Shown in pieces: positions 55,155 to 64,000 of a stretch of 64,000 bases of DNA. The stretch is taken from assembly GCA_964059195.1 (NCBI GenBank), contig CAXKWD010000002.1, positions 51,486,923 through 51,550,922 on the forward strand. Direction: 5' to 3'. The position numbers and the translations under genes are program-made. Below the pieces are notes generated by a model. It saw nothing but the letters and a program-made list of their open reading frames with translations. It had not been told where the DNA came from and ran no database searches. The stretch comes from Ectobius pallidus. Lineage: Eukaryota > Arthropoda > Insecta > Blattodea > Ectobiidae. Numbering within the stretch: the first letter of the stretch is position 1; the number at the start of each line of letters is the position of its first letter.

Positions 55155-55625
55155 TTGTATTTATTATTTTATTACATTATTACATTACGTTACTTACATT
55201 ATTTCACATTTAGTACAAGCAAAAACAAATAAAACCAACAGAAAATACTACTTCTAATTTAGCATTTAAAATGTAAGGTATGCCCCTAGATGAGCAAAGC
55301 TCGTGTTTAGGGGTATAGTAGATTCAATATAAATCTAATTATATATCAATGCATAGTGTACTACAAACGAAAAATTATAATTGTATGAGTACAATGTACA
55401 CAAAAATGATTTTGCAGCACTAACCAGTGGTTTATATAGAATTTACAACAACAAAATAGAATAAATTGGGTTGGAACATTGAAAGACCAAACAAAATTAA
55501 AGTTGTTCTTTTAATATTATATAATTTTTTTCCCCTCTTAAAATGTTTAAGATTGTAATTTACATATTCAGGGTGTTCAGCAATAAACTTGTTACACAAT
55601 TTCAGGACTAACATTTAAAACTGAA
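55155..55625 (-). mobile_element. 5'-truncated LINE: ORF2 C-terminus and 3' UTR with hairpin
   Basis: Minus-strand coding remnant at about 55614-55432: KLCNKFIAEHPEYVNYNLKH then FKRGKKLY, which resembles the LYN.L...FKR..K.YL ending of CR1-type ORF2. It is followed by a 3' UTR with the shared hairpin (55283-55313) and a tail near 55155-55200 rich in ATT. It is the third member of the set with 31425-31870 and 38936-39510. Confidence 0.65.
55283..55313 (-). promoter_or_regulatory. LINE 3'-UTR hairpin, copy 3
   Basis: Basal stem CCCCUA/UAGGGG, upper stem GAGC/GCUC closing a UUU loop in RNA sense, ACACGA side conserved. It differs from copy 2 by a compensated pair change in the basal stem. Confidence 0.72.
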
Positions 55626-55741
55626 ATGAAAAAATCATAGCGCAAGATCATATAGAAGAAAAGTAATTTCAGACAAGTTAATGGATGTAACGAGTTCCGA
55701 CATTAGGCAACAAATTGCCTGGACTGCTCCACATATTGACA

Positions 55742-55782
<41 letters not shown>
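55742..55782. repeat. Poly(A) run
   Basis: About 37 consecutive A. It may be the tail of a short retroposed sequence, but no source sequence is recognised upstream. Confidence 0.85.
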
Positions 55783-55784
<2 letters not shown>

Positions 55785-56150
55785 AATTTCATTGAAGTCG
55801 GTAAAGCGAGTGTGCTAATTAATATATAATAACCTTCCCTAGCACATCCGTGGGGTACACATGGATATTAATAGCAGAGTTCAATGCGGGGATGGGGTTG
55901 GCGCCACAACGAGGTACACGTGCCCCCTGGCCTGACAAATCGATGTCAACTTTGAGAGGGAGAGCGCTAACTTACACATATTTACCCTGCTACAGTCGCT
56001 ACTCGTGAAACAGTGGCACATCGCCTGGCAATACACTGCGGCAACTACTCCTACATGTACGTACTGCGGGTAGTCTCGATGAGTCTGCAGGCGCTAATCA
56101 ACGAAACTAGTAAATAAATAGAATATTGGTACATTATGCTGCGAAACGAT
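55783..56150. other. Unassigned GC-richer stretch
   Basis: About 55840-56100 is mixed in composition (GGTTGGCGCCACAACGAGG, AGTCTGCAGGCGCTAATC). It has no recognised frame and no relative in the window. Confidence 0.3.
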
Positions 56151-56212
56151 AACGGATTATTATTATTACTATTATTTTTATTATTATTATTATTACTATT
56201 ATTATTAATTAT

Positions 56213-56725
56213 AGGAATGCTAAATTCAATCTTATGGAGTAAAACTATTTTACATAGAACTAAAAAATTAATATATCAGGCATTATTCCAAAGTACAACA
56301 TTATATGGCGCTGAAACTTGGACCGTAAGTAGACAACAAGCAAACAAATTCATGGTGTCAGAAATGATTTTTTTGAGACGTTCAGCACTAAAATCCAGGA
56401 AAGAAAAAATCGGAATAATAGAATAAGGGAAATAATGCAATTTGAAAAGAATATCTTGAAAATTGTAGAAGAAAGACGCTTTGAGATGATATGGACATGT
56501 ACTCAGAATGACAGAGGATAGAATACCCAAGAAAATGTTGGATTGGAAAGTAGAAGGAAAAATAAGAAGAGGGAAGCCCCAAGAGTGCTGGATGGATGGG
56601 GTGAAAAGGAGTATGGAGAGAAGAAAGTTAAGTGAAGAAGATGCTATGGACAGGGACTTATGGAGGCAGAAGATTGTGTGGGATGAAGAAAAACCATTGT
56701 ATTGTGGAATATTCCTTAATAAAAA
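56213..56725 (+). pseudogene. RTE-like LINE 3' end, decayed ORF
   Basis: The translation reads LNSILWSKTILHRTKKLIYQ, TTLYGAETWTVSRQQANK, EMIFLRRSALKSRKE. In a second frame it reads RIREIMQFEKNILKIVEERR, then back in the first frame YGHVLRMTEDRIPKKMLDW, GKPQECWMDGVK and DAMDRDLWRQK. This is the C-terminal domain of RTE-clade retrotransposons (…YGHV.RM.EDRIPKK…RG.P…W…). Two frameshifts (about 56408 and 56485) break it. It ends in AATAAAAAATTATT and an (ATT)n tail, with the very short 3' UTR usual for RTE. 5'-truncated; a TTA microsatellite (56155-56212) precedes it. Confidence 0.85.

Positions 56726-56758
<33 letters not shown>
56726..56758. repeat. (ATT)n tail of the RTE-like element
   Basis: About ten ATT units directly after AATAAAAA. 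Confidence 0.85.
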
Positions 56759-57274
56759 GCATTTACAAAGGTACAGAATCCTATTTTACCAACTGGCATA
56801 TTAGGGTTATAGATGAAACACAGGCCTACATATGGAATTTACAATGCACTACATATAAGATTTTGCAAATACACTTTTAATTAAACTTGAAAAATCTTAT
56901 TTAAGAAGAGATAGCTCGATTAAAATTAAATGTAACTGATAACGTTGGCGCATTAATAAGGGACAATGAAATAAGAGGTGCCTTACAGACTGGCTTTCCT
57001 CTTTTTACGTTTACAATTGCAGAGGCGAAAATTTTAAATCTTTGTAAGTATTCACCAAATTTCCCATGTCCTGTTTATGCTATAACAAATTTACAATAAA
57101 AATAAATATATATTAGGAAAACATAATTATTAAACGAACTAGTAAATTACTGAAAACTTCAGTAACTTAGAACATCCTGACAATTTGTTTCATGGTTGCA
57201 TAAATAAGCAATTATTTAAAATTAACACATTATTCCGATAATAACATGATGGTAGACTGTATGAAAACGTTTTA
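56759..57274. other. Non-coding stretch
   Basis: Nothing recognised. Confidence 0.4.
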
Positions 57275-57800
57275 ATTTTAAAGACTATTCCATTCATACG
57301 ACACATATTTGATACTGACCAACAATTTTTAGCAAGGCCAATGATATCGACCAATCACAAACACGAGGATGCTAGCTTACGTGATGAAACGTCAGCTCGT
57401 TATTGTAAACGTTAGGTATTAATAGGTAGGCCAAGTGATTAATTCGTCACATGCTGCCAGTGAACAGAATAAAAACACGTTATTTTATACAATATAACTT
57501 GTTTGGAAATTGAACAAAAATATAAATGTGCATTGATTAAAATCACAAATTTGATTCTGTGCAAGCCAGTTCGTGTGTTTATTTTGTTATAATGTTAACT
57601 TATCTGAATTATGTTAACTATTATTCATATGCACTATTGATAGAATTGGTAAGATAGAATTGGTTTGATTAATCGATTCTTGATTCACAGAACGCCGTGA
57701 ACTCACAGCTGACATATTTGATTATAAATAACACAGTAAGTAATTATTATTGATCTAATGTTGATATAATAGTGAAAATAAAAACGCTATAGCCTATTTT
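57275..57800 (-). repeat. Dispersed element of the GACTATTCC family
   Basis: Reverse-complement relative of 16276-16991. It starts GACTATTCCATTCATACGA on the plus strand. It shares AATTGGTC-like blocks, CACGAACTGGCTTGCAC (as complement near 57567), GTGAATCAAG...AATCGAT and AATAATAATTACTT. It lacks most of the internal direct repeat. Non-coding. Confidence 0.6.
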
Positions 57801-58052
57801 CGACATGAGGAATTTGTTGTAAATTCGTTTTGTTAAAATTCTAGTTATCCCACTTCAAGAAAGCGTGGTCCAAAAGTCAGTAAAATGGCCTACTAATTCC
57901 ATCTCATACTTTCTTCTATCAGTTTACCTGATTTCATTATTATTTCATGTTTCAGTAAAAGTTTTAAGATATTACAAATTACAAATTTTTCCTGAGCCAT
58001 TAAATACCCAAACATGTAATAGGCCGAGTCAAGTAAAGTAAAGACTGAAATA
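57801..58052. other. Non-coding stretch
   Basis: Probably the 3' UTR side of the minus-strand LINE remnant that follows. The end of that element was not identified. Confidence 0.35.
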
Positions 58053-58440
58053 TTAAAAATCCACAAGGGAAAGACTACAATTAAAAAATGCATTCACATT
58101 ATAAAATGGGTTCTTGAGCAACCAGGTTTCAAATTTCATTTTAAAGCATTTGTGTGCAGCTCTTTTAAATATTTCGGTATCTTGTTGTATAACAACAGTC
58201 CATGTACATACAAATTTCTCTTTGTCTTTGGCAGTGTACAAAAGGGAACATCTAGGTTGTCCTTACATCTGATATTATGATTGTGAGTATTATTTCTACA
58301 TTTGTAGCATTCTACGTTTTTTCTGATGTACATTATCAATTCCAATATATATATATATAGATTAATCACAGTCAATATTCTGTATTTTATGAACAAAGGT
58401 TTCGCACTTTCTCTCGCATTGGATTTGTTCATTAACCTTA
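58053..58440 (-). pseudogene. LINE reverse-transcriptase C-terminal fragment
   Basis: Minus-strand frame 58432-58136: SAKPLFIKYRILTVINLYIY, NTHNHNIRCKDNLDVPFC, NLYVHGLLLYNKIPKYLKEL. It follows the non-LTR pattern PLF..L.ILT...LYI...., HNHNTR...NL.VP, G..LYNKLP..IK.L. A frameshift near 58140 moves the end to another frame, FKMKFETWLLKNPFYNVNAF, the usual FK...K.WLL...FYSV.EFL tail. The rest of ORF2 is absent upstream. It is a different subfamily from the intact LINE. Confidence 0.8.
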
Positions 58441-58515
58441 GTACGTACTTCTGTTAGCATGGATATCTTTTATAAGGCCTAGGCCCTGAATTTAATATAT
58501 TGTTATTGTGCAATT

Positions 58516-58757
58516 TCTGTGGCTTGGTTCTAAAAGGGCCAATGTCATAAAACTTGCTTTTGAGATAACTGACTTTGAAGCTTTTGTAGAAGTAGCGTTT
58601 TTTGCTGAGAACTTCCGCCATTGGCCTCTAAGGCTATTAACAGGAACATACATTGGCACTTTTATTATATGAAAGATAGTGACTAACCGAGCTCAATAAT
58701 GCATAGATCTCATTTCGCAAGAAATTGACATTGGCCCTTTTAGAACCAAGCCATAGA
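58516..58757. mobile_element. MITE with 28-bp perfect inverted ends
   Basis: About 240 bp. The left arm 58520-58547 and right arm 58726-58753 are perfect inverted copies starting TGGCTTGGTTCTAAAAGG and ending GCCAATGTCA. Three or four further bases (TCTR) match outside. No target duplication is visible and no open frame exists. Superfamily unassigned. Confidence 0.9.
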
Positions 58758-58842
58758 TAAAATATGTACTTAATCATAGTTAAAAAACGATCAAAAGGAA
58801 TAACTTTCGAAAAAACTTTTAATCCTTTCAGAGCCGAGTTGT

Positions 58843-60090
58843 ATTATTATTATATGTAACCATGAAGCGAGCTCGTCACTGAGTTTTAAGTTTAAAATCA
58901 GTTAGGAAAATTTCAATGAAATGGCTGGTTTCCTCGAATGACAATAACACGAGGACAAAAATTCCCAAATTTTAAACAAAGCGTAATTTTTAATAATATT
59001 ATATTTCTATACGCAATTGTTTGATATGATGCATTTATAAGTAGGTAGCATTGAAAAGGTTAGAAAATTAAGAAAATGAACTTCTTGTAATGATTAACAT
59101 TTGCGAACAAATAGAAGGTTAAGAAACAATGAGGCTATAGCGTATCAACAACTTTATCAACAATGCATTTTGTTTCTCCTTTCTACATTGTATTATTATA
59201 TGTAATCATCAGGGCCCTGATTCTGATGACATGTCATCTTTATATTGATGCTGCATAGACATTGCCAACTTGTATATAAATCCTAATCATGGCCTCTATT
59301 TTATAGAAATGCATTTTTATTGGGTCATTTTTTGTCATTTTATGCAATTTTATATTTTTAGGGAATTTATTTCAATTTTACGTCATTATTTTGTCATTTT
59401 CGTGTCATTTGCTTCCCTATTTTGTCATTTTCATGCATTTATTTTAAATACATGACTAGGTTACTATAATGCAACATTTTTGCAGAATCTACTTTAAAAA
59501 CAATTTTCTTACTTTTCTTCTCAAATGTTCAAATCAAAAACAAAGTTTTTAGACCTACAACATCCTTTCTAAATTTACAGTTTTTACAATTACGTACACA
59601 TTAGTCTATATCTTTGTGTGCACAATAATAATTTTTGTAAATAAAATATCAGTTTTTAGGTCATTCTTTCTAATTATTAAGTCATTTTCTTTAAAATTTA
59701 GGGTCATTTTATAGGTCATTTTTCAAACAATCTTAGGTCATCAGAATCCAGGCCCTGGTAATCATGAAGCAAGCTCATCATTGAGTTTGAAGTTTAAAAT
59801 CTGTTAGGAAAATTTCAATGAAATGGCTGCTTCCTCGAATGACAATAACACGAGGACCAAAATTCCCAAATTTTAAACAAAGCTTAACTTTTAATAATAT
59901 TATATATTTCTATTTCTATACACAATTGTTTGATGTGACGCATTTATAAGTCGGTAACACCGAAAAAGTTCGAAAATGAATTTATTGCAATTATATTAAT
60001 AACATTTGCGAACAAATAGAAGGTTAAGAAACAATGAGGCTACAGCGTAAATCAATCCACTTTATCAACAATGTATTTTGTTTCTCCTTA
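58843..60090. repeat. Tandem duplication of about 345 bp, second unit split by a hAT element
   Basis: Unit 1 (58843-59189) and unit 2 (59190-60090 without 59210-59765) share TATTATTATATGTAA.CATG, GGAAAATTTCAATGAAATGG, TCCTCGAATGACAATAACAC, ACATTTGCGAACAAATAGAA and TATCAACAATG.ATTTTGTT. Small insertions separate them. The hAT element sits 20 bases into unit 2, so the duplication is older. Confidence 0.9.
59210..59757 (+). mobile_element. Non-autonomous hAT-type element, CAGGGCCCGGATTCT family
   Basis: A 548-bp element with ends CAGGGCCCTGATTCTGATGA and TCATCAGAATCCAGGCCCTG and a perfect target duplication GTAATCAT (59202-59209 and 59758-59765). It is close to 17134-17680 along the whole length, with GTCATTTT and TTAGGTCAT repeats inside. 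Confidence 0.94.
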
Positions 60091-60110
60091 CCTAATCAAT
60101 AATACATTAT

Positions 60111-60394
60111 TAGGGCAAGGCATTGAATGACCATAAAATAGTGAAAAAATGCAAAATCAAAATGCATTTATGACCTATACTAAAAATAGTGAAAAAGATA
60201 CAAAATTTAAAAAAAATGACCAATAAATTTTCGACTATTACTTATATTTAGTTTTTTAGGTAGATTTTCGAAGAAAAATCTACCTATTGCAATGGATACC
60301 ACTTTATGATTATCGAAAAATTCTTTCATATCTTTACGTTTCATGCTCCCCTAAGTACGAAACCACCGCCCGTTCAAAAAAAAATTTGTGATAT

Positions 60395-60426
<32 letters not shown>

Positions 60427-61596
60427 TATATCTTTACACGATAGCGGCCGTAATTTTGAAGATATTTGAACCAAATTTTATTATGTTATTTCTAGGCCCA
60501 ATAGTTCGGACAAGTTCGTTAATGGGCAAAATTGGCCCAAGGGGGTGGTCGGGGGAGGGGGGTTGAAATTTTTAAAAATGTATATCTCGGCCCCTATGAA
60601 GTATAGAGGGAAACTTTGTTTGAATAAATTAGAGTACTCCCTATGGAGTTCACAGTGACACCAACGATTCGGGGGTTCGAGTGAGGGTGAGGGTGGGGGT
60701 GGGGGTGGGGGTGGGGGATGAAAATTCGAAACTTTTGAAACCACGTCTTGTGGGGTATCGTTGAAAAGCTCTTGATGAGTACTCTACAAATCAATAAATA
60801 GTTTCTTGATAGCTCTCATATGACGCGATATTTTAATGTTTGAAAATAATAACACTTGAAAGAATTATTATAATATCATAATTTTGTCTTGTTTAGCGGC
60901 TTTGCTAATTTTATTCATTGCTGATCTTGCGCACGGCCTCCCAGAATACTATATATCCTATTATTGTTGTCAAAACAATTGATTGTAGGCTCTTCCTCTT
61001 TACTGCAGGTTTGCCATGCCAAGGCTAAAGAAGAAGAGTGCTATGCAGCGACAATAAATTAAACCAAAAGCACTTCGAAATCTACCTCCGCCTGTAGGCC
61101 TGCCTAAAGGGATTTTTTAAAGTAAAGAGTTGCTAAAAGCAATTTAATGGAAGACAGTACGTTATATATGAATTTACAATATAAAACACACTTATTTTAT
61201 TACCAAAAAAGTAACTAAATCTATACTACTTGGATACCCTTAGCGAAAAGTTTGTAATAAACCTGAATTAAAATAAACTATAATTAACTTGGCGGATATT
61301 CTCAAATAAAAAGAAAGGATTTGTACACGGAAAAGCTCCTCTCTACCTACACTGAAACATGACCTAAAATTCCGAAAATTACCCAAAAATGTAGGAAATG
61401 ACCTAAAAATTGCCTAAAAATGACGTATTTCTTGAAAATGACGAAAATGCAAAATAAAGCAAAAAAAAAATGCAAAAAAATTAATTGTCCTTATTTAATC
61501 AATTATTTTATTAAACATATTTATATATATATATATTCGAGCTATCATTTAACTTTCATATAAAAAAGATGCAAAATCATCAAATGCCATGCCCTA
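60111..61596 (+). mobile_element. hAT-type element, TAGGGCAWGGCATT family, interrupted
   Basis: Ends TAGGGCAAGGCATTGAATGA and (complement of the right end) TAGGGCATGGCATTTGATGA. Target duplication TACATTAT (60103-60110) / TATATTAT (61597-61604), 7 of 8. The interior repeats AATGACC / ATGACCTAAAA. The element at 60255-61118 lies inside it; without that insertion it is about 620 bp. The right part matches 22545-23089. Confidence 0.88.
60255..61118 (+). repeat. AGGTAGATTTCGAAG element, long copy nested in a hAT element
   Basis: Very similar to 43147-43979 over the whole length, including the left hairpin, the GGGGGTGGTCGGGGGAGG block and the right end CACTTCGAAATCTACCT then CCGCCTGTAGGCCTGCCTAA. 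A (TA)n run (about 60400-60430) and an expanded GGGTGG minisatellite (about 60688-60716) differ from the other copy. Confidence 0.88.
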
Positions 61597-61604
61597 TATA
61601 TTAT

Positions 61605-63120
61605 TATAGTGTATATTTGATAATACCAAAAGGTAGTGATGTTACTCTTATAGAAACACAAGGAATCCCCTTACAAACTGTATGTGATAACTACTCCGGC
61701 AAATACGATAAGCGGGAAGTCTAGTCAAGACCTGCAGGCGTTCTGCATGATAAGGAACTTGTGAAAACCAGGTTCTTCTTCAGATTTACAACGAGTATTG
61801 AATAGAACGAACCAGGTGCAGCAAATTTCCTTTTCCTGAATACTTAAACACACTAGGCCTATACACGTATCTGAACAAGATTCTAAGGATTTCACATTAA
61901 AATTCGCAAACTAATGACCGAAGCATGAGAAGATATGTAGATGAGTTCAGCATTAACTTTTATTTTAACGAGAGAATATTTTTGGCTCCAACCTGTTACC
62001 TCGATTGCTACTTCCCAACAGTTAAGATGGAACAGGTTTTAACCTAGTTTTAGCGTAGTTTAACATGTTTTTAGAGTTCTATCATAGGTTGAACACACTT
62101 GTAAGTTCTCTAGCGTAAAATAATATCAGCAATAAACCTTTTTATTCAGAGTTCTTCCGTCCAACTCAGAACAATAATTTTTAGTGTCTATCTTAAAACT
62201 AATGCTACGCAATAACAAAGGTTTTGTATATTGGTAGAGAAGTTCCGGCAACATAGGTACAATCGCCTTCTGGCGAATCATAGTTTTTTGTTGTTTAATT
62301 CTTAGTCATGAGTTTTCAATTTTCTTGGCTGTAACGTATTTTCTGTGCACTATTTATTTCGCGAAACAAAGGTGACATTTCAGGTGACCATAAAGATCTA
62401 GAAAACAAAACATTATTTAGGCATGATTTTTTAAACTATCATATCTAACCTAAGAAATCCAAGATTTCGAGCAATAAAAAACAGAACAAGAAAAATCAAT
62501 ATTGGAAATACAATAGATTACGTAGCAAATCCTTTAAAATGCGTGTAGATGTATCCTCTATATCACTCCACAAGAGGCCCACACATTTCAAATAATAGTG
62601 TTTCTCGTATATCTCGTATATCTGAAGCAGTTTCCACGAGCTCCGAAAGACTTTTCACCTCCCAACATGCATTTGCATGGATATTATAACTCTTACTAAG
62701 GTGAGGGCTGCATGGTCGGTAAATGCCTTCCATTTCATCGATACTTCTTTAGCTTGTTCAGGTGGGATATGGAATGTATTTTCTCCTCTTCACAATCCCG
62801 ACTCAAAAGTAAATGATCATCTTGTACATGTAAACGTTTTTGGGCTAAGTTGAAATTTTGAATGTAGGCTTCCCACTCAGCCCTAATCAAACCCAATAAT
62901 CCCAATAATGTGGCTCATTTTATTTGGATTATACATTCTTTGTGCATTAAGATGAATACCAAATATAATGGTGTTTTTAATTTTTCTTTACTTATGTATT
63001 CTCTGTGTAACAAGTTACGAATACAATGCGTATTTATAGCCGAATGGAGTAGTTCAATAGCCGAGCCAGGCAATGTAAATTAAATTTATTCTAAGCCTAA
63101 GAAATAAAAATTTGAATATC
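61605..63120. other. Non-coding stretch
   Basis: No gene, repeat or inverted end that I can support. Confidence 0.4.
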
Positions 63121-63129
63121 CGTACCACT

Positions 63130-63260
63130 GCCACTTCTAAGTCTATTCGGTTCATTGGTGCCCCCGTAGTTTCGAGTCCCGCCTCGGGCATGGGTGTTTG
63201 TGTGTTATTAGAGGAAGAAAGGAAAAATAAGGAAAACGGAAAAACATGGAAAAAGGGAAA
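63130..63260 (+). mobile_element. Possible tRNA-derived SINE fragment
   Basis: B-box-like GTTTCGAGTCCCGCCTCGGG followed by CATGGGTGTTTGTGTG, a combination common in arthropod SINEs. The A-box side is weak (GGTTCATTGGTGCCCCCG). It is followed by a purine-rich AAGG/GAAAA tract. Confidence 0.5.
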
Positions 63261-63880
63261 ACATGAGAAAAGGAAAAACAAGGAAGAAAATAGTCTATAA
63301 AAACATTACTCGGGTTCAGAAAAAAGGGGGGGGGAGAGGATGAACTCGTGGCATTAAGAAGACACAAAAACTAACAGTGCAGCACCTCTCGTCGCAAAAT
63401 TTTCTACACACTAACATGTATATCAATTTTCTCTTAAACCAACAGGATTATTTCGCGACACTTTGTACACTTCACAGTAAATGATAAAGCAAAAGGAATT
63501 ATATTTTGTGCGACATATCTCATTCTTGCAACAATATTATCTAATGTTTATTGAAGAGGAAATATAAAAAAAGCAGGAGGAAAGTTTTGAACACGACTAA
63601 CGTTTTAACGGGGATTACTATCAGACGGACACAAGACCTACATTATTTTCCTATGGCGTGGCGTGGCATGAGCAGATGTTTGGATGCACACGCGAACTCT
63701 TATCACCTCCATTTACTTTCCCCATGCATCATCACCTCCATGTGCAAAGATTTACACTAACCTACTCCCGTTTCTGCTGATAATGCGGGCTCCTCTTTCA
63801 AACGTAACTCTGTCCCATGCTTCCGTTCTACTGACTATTGCGGAGAAGACCTTATCTTGCCCTGTCTCCTCTGTAATATT
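63261..63880. other. Unassigned stretch
   Basis: Purine-rich to about 63300, with a G-run at 63326. 63640-63890 is GC-richer with overlapping frames (63551-63760, 63684-63983) that match nothing I know. Confidence 0.35.
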
Positions 63881-63885
63881 TACCT

Positions 63886-64000
63886 CACCAGCAGCGTCGC
63901 CAGGAATTTTGTTAAGGGGGGGCAAAATCAATTTCGGACCTCAATTTCAAATGATTAGGCTAAACACATTAATATTCACTTAGTTAACCGGATCGTTATT
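63886..64000 (+). mobile_element. Probable left end of a DNA transposon cut by the window edge
   Basis: CAGCAGCGTCGCCAGGAATT followed by a GGGGGGG run and GCAAAATC resembles the left ends of the hAT elements in this window (CAG.GGCGT... then a G-run). The other end would lie beyond 64000. Confidence 0.5.

Noticed and set aside
60306..60794. Overlapping frames of 66-87 codons on both strands, repeated near 43197-43637
   Set aside because: They fall in copies of a non-coding dispersed element, and proline/histidine runs come from a GGGTGG minisatellite.
1..64000. A defence system, biosynthetic cluster or other novel gene system
   Set aside because: Apart from transposon proteins and one candidate short exon there is no set of coding regions that could form one. 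The novelty here is in the repeats.

Overview
The window looks like repeat-dense, AT-rich intergenic or intronic DNA from a large insect genome. A hemimetabolous insect such as a cockroach or relative fits best, but this is inference from genome style (insect-type LINE, mariner, RTE and Helitron relatives, tRNA-derived SINEs, frequent AGGCCTA words), not from a marker gene. There are no operons, bacterial signals or rRNA, and no complete host gene is visible. Nearly all recognisable content is transposable elements and their debris.

The only long intact coding unit is a near-full-length non-LTR retrotransposon on the minus strand (about 8677-13253). Its ORF1 (13183-11825) has a PHD-type zinc finger and a coiled coil. 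Its ORF2 (11815-9008) has an AP-endonuclease and a reverse transcriptase with YADD. Nine bases separate the two ORFs. It sits between two (TAA)n runs next to a tRNA-derived SINE. Three other 5'-truncated LINE 3' ends (31425-31870, 38936-39510, 55155-55625, all minus strand) share a 3'-UTR hairpin whose basal stem varies in a compensated way. Further LINE debris: an RTE-like 3' end (56213-56725), a C-terminal retroelement domain (54167-54500) and a reverse-transcriptase tail (58053-58440).

The dominant theme is non-autonomous hAT-type DNA transposons. Twelve can be delimited base by base with inverted ends and 8-bp target duplications: 1050-1304, 1753-2069, 8002-8253, 17134-17680, 18796-20230, 27164-27681, 35152-35620, 47629-48244, 48711-49628, 52645-53092, 59210-59757 and 60111-61596. 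They belong to about nine terminal-sequence families. Three Helitron-like elements (14708-15270, 20616-21544, 24562-25418), an internally deleted mariner (49957-50639), a pair of inverted mariner fossils (46420-46845), TTAA-flanked elements (30706-31398, 32935-33894), several MITEs, foldback elements and SINEs fill much of the rest. Nesting is clear at 32.4-34.7 kb and 58.8-61.6 kb.

Tandem DNA includes a 51-bp array with a possible five-unit higher-order pattern (18141-18764), a roughly 143-bp array inside a hAT element (18975-19815), and unit amplifications inside two other element families (34185-34625, 52725-52966).

The best candidate for host coding sequence is a CpG-rich stretch on the minus strand at 37326-37450. 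It has an ATG, 27 open codons and a consensus CAG|GTGAGA splice donor. If real, it is a first exon and the first 37 kb of the window would be its intron. The regions not assigned are AT-rich DNA in which I see no supportable gene.
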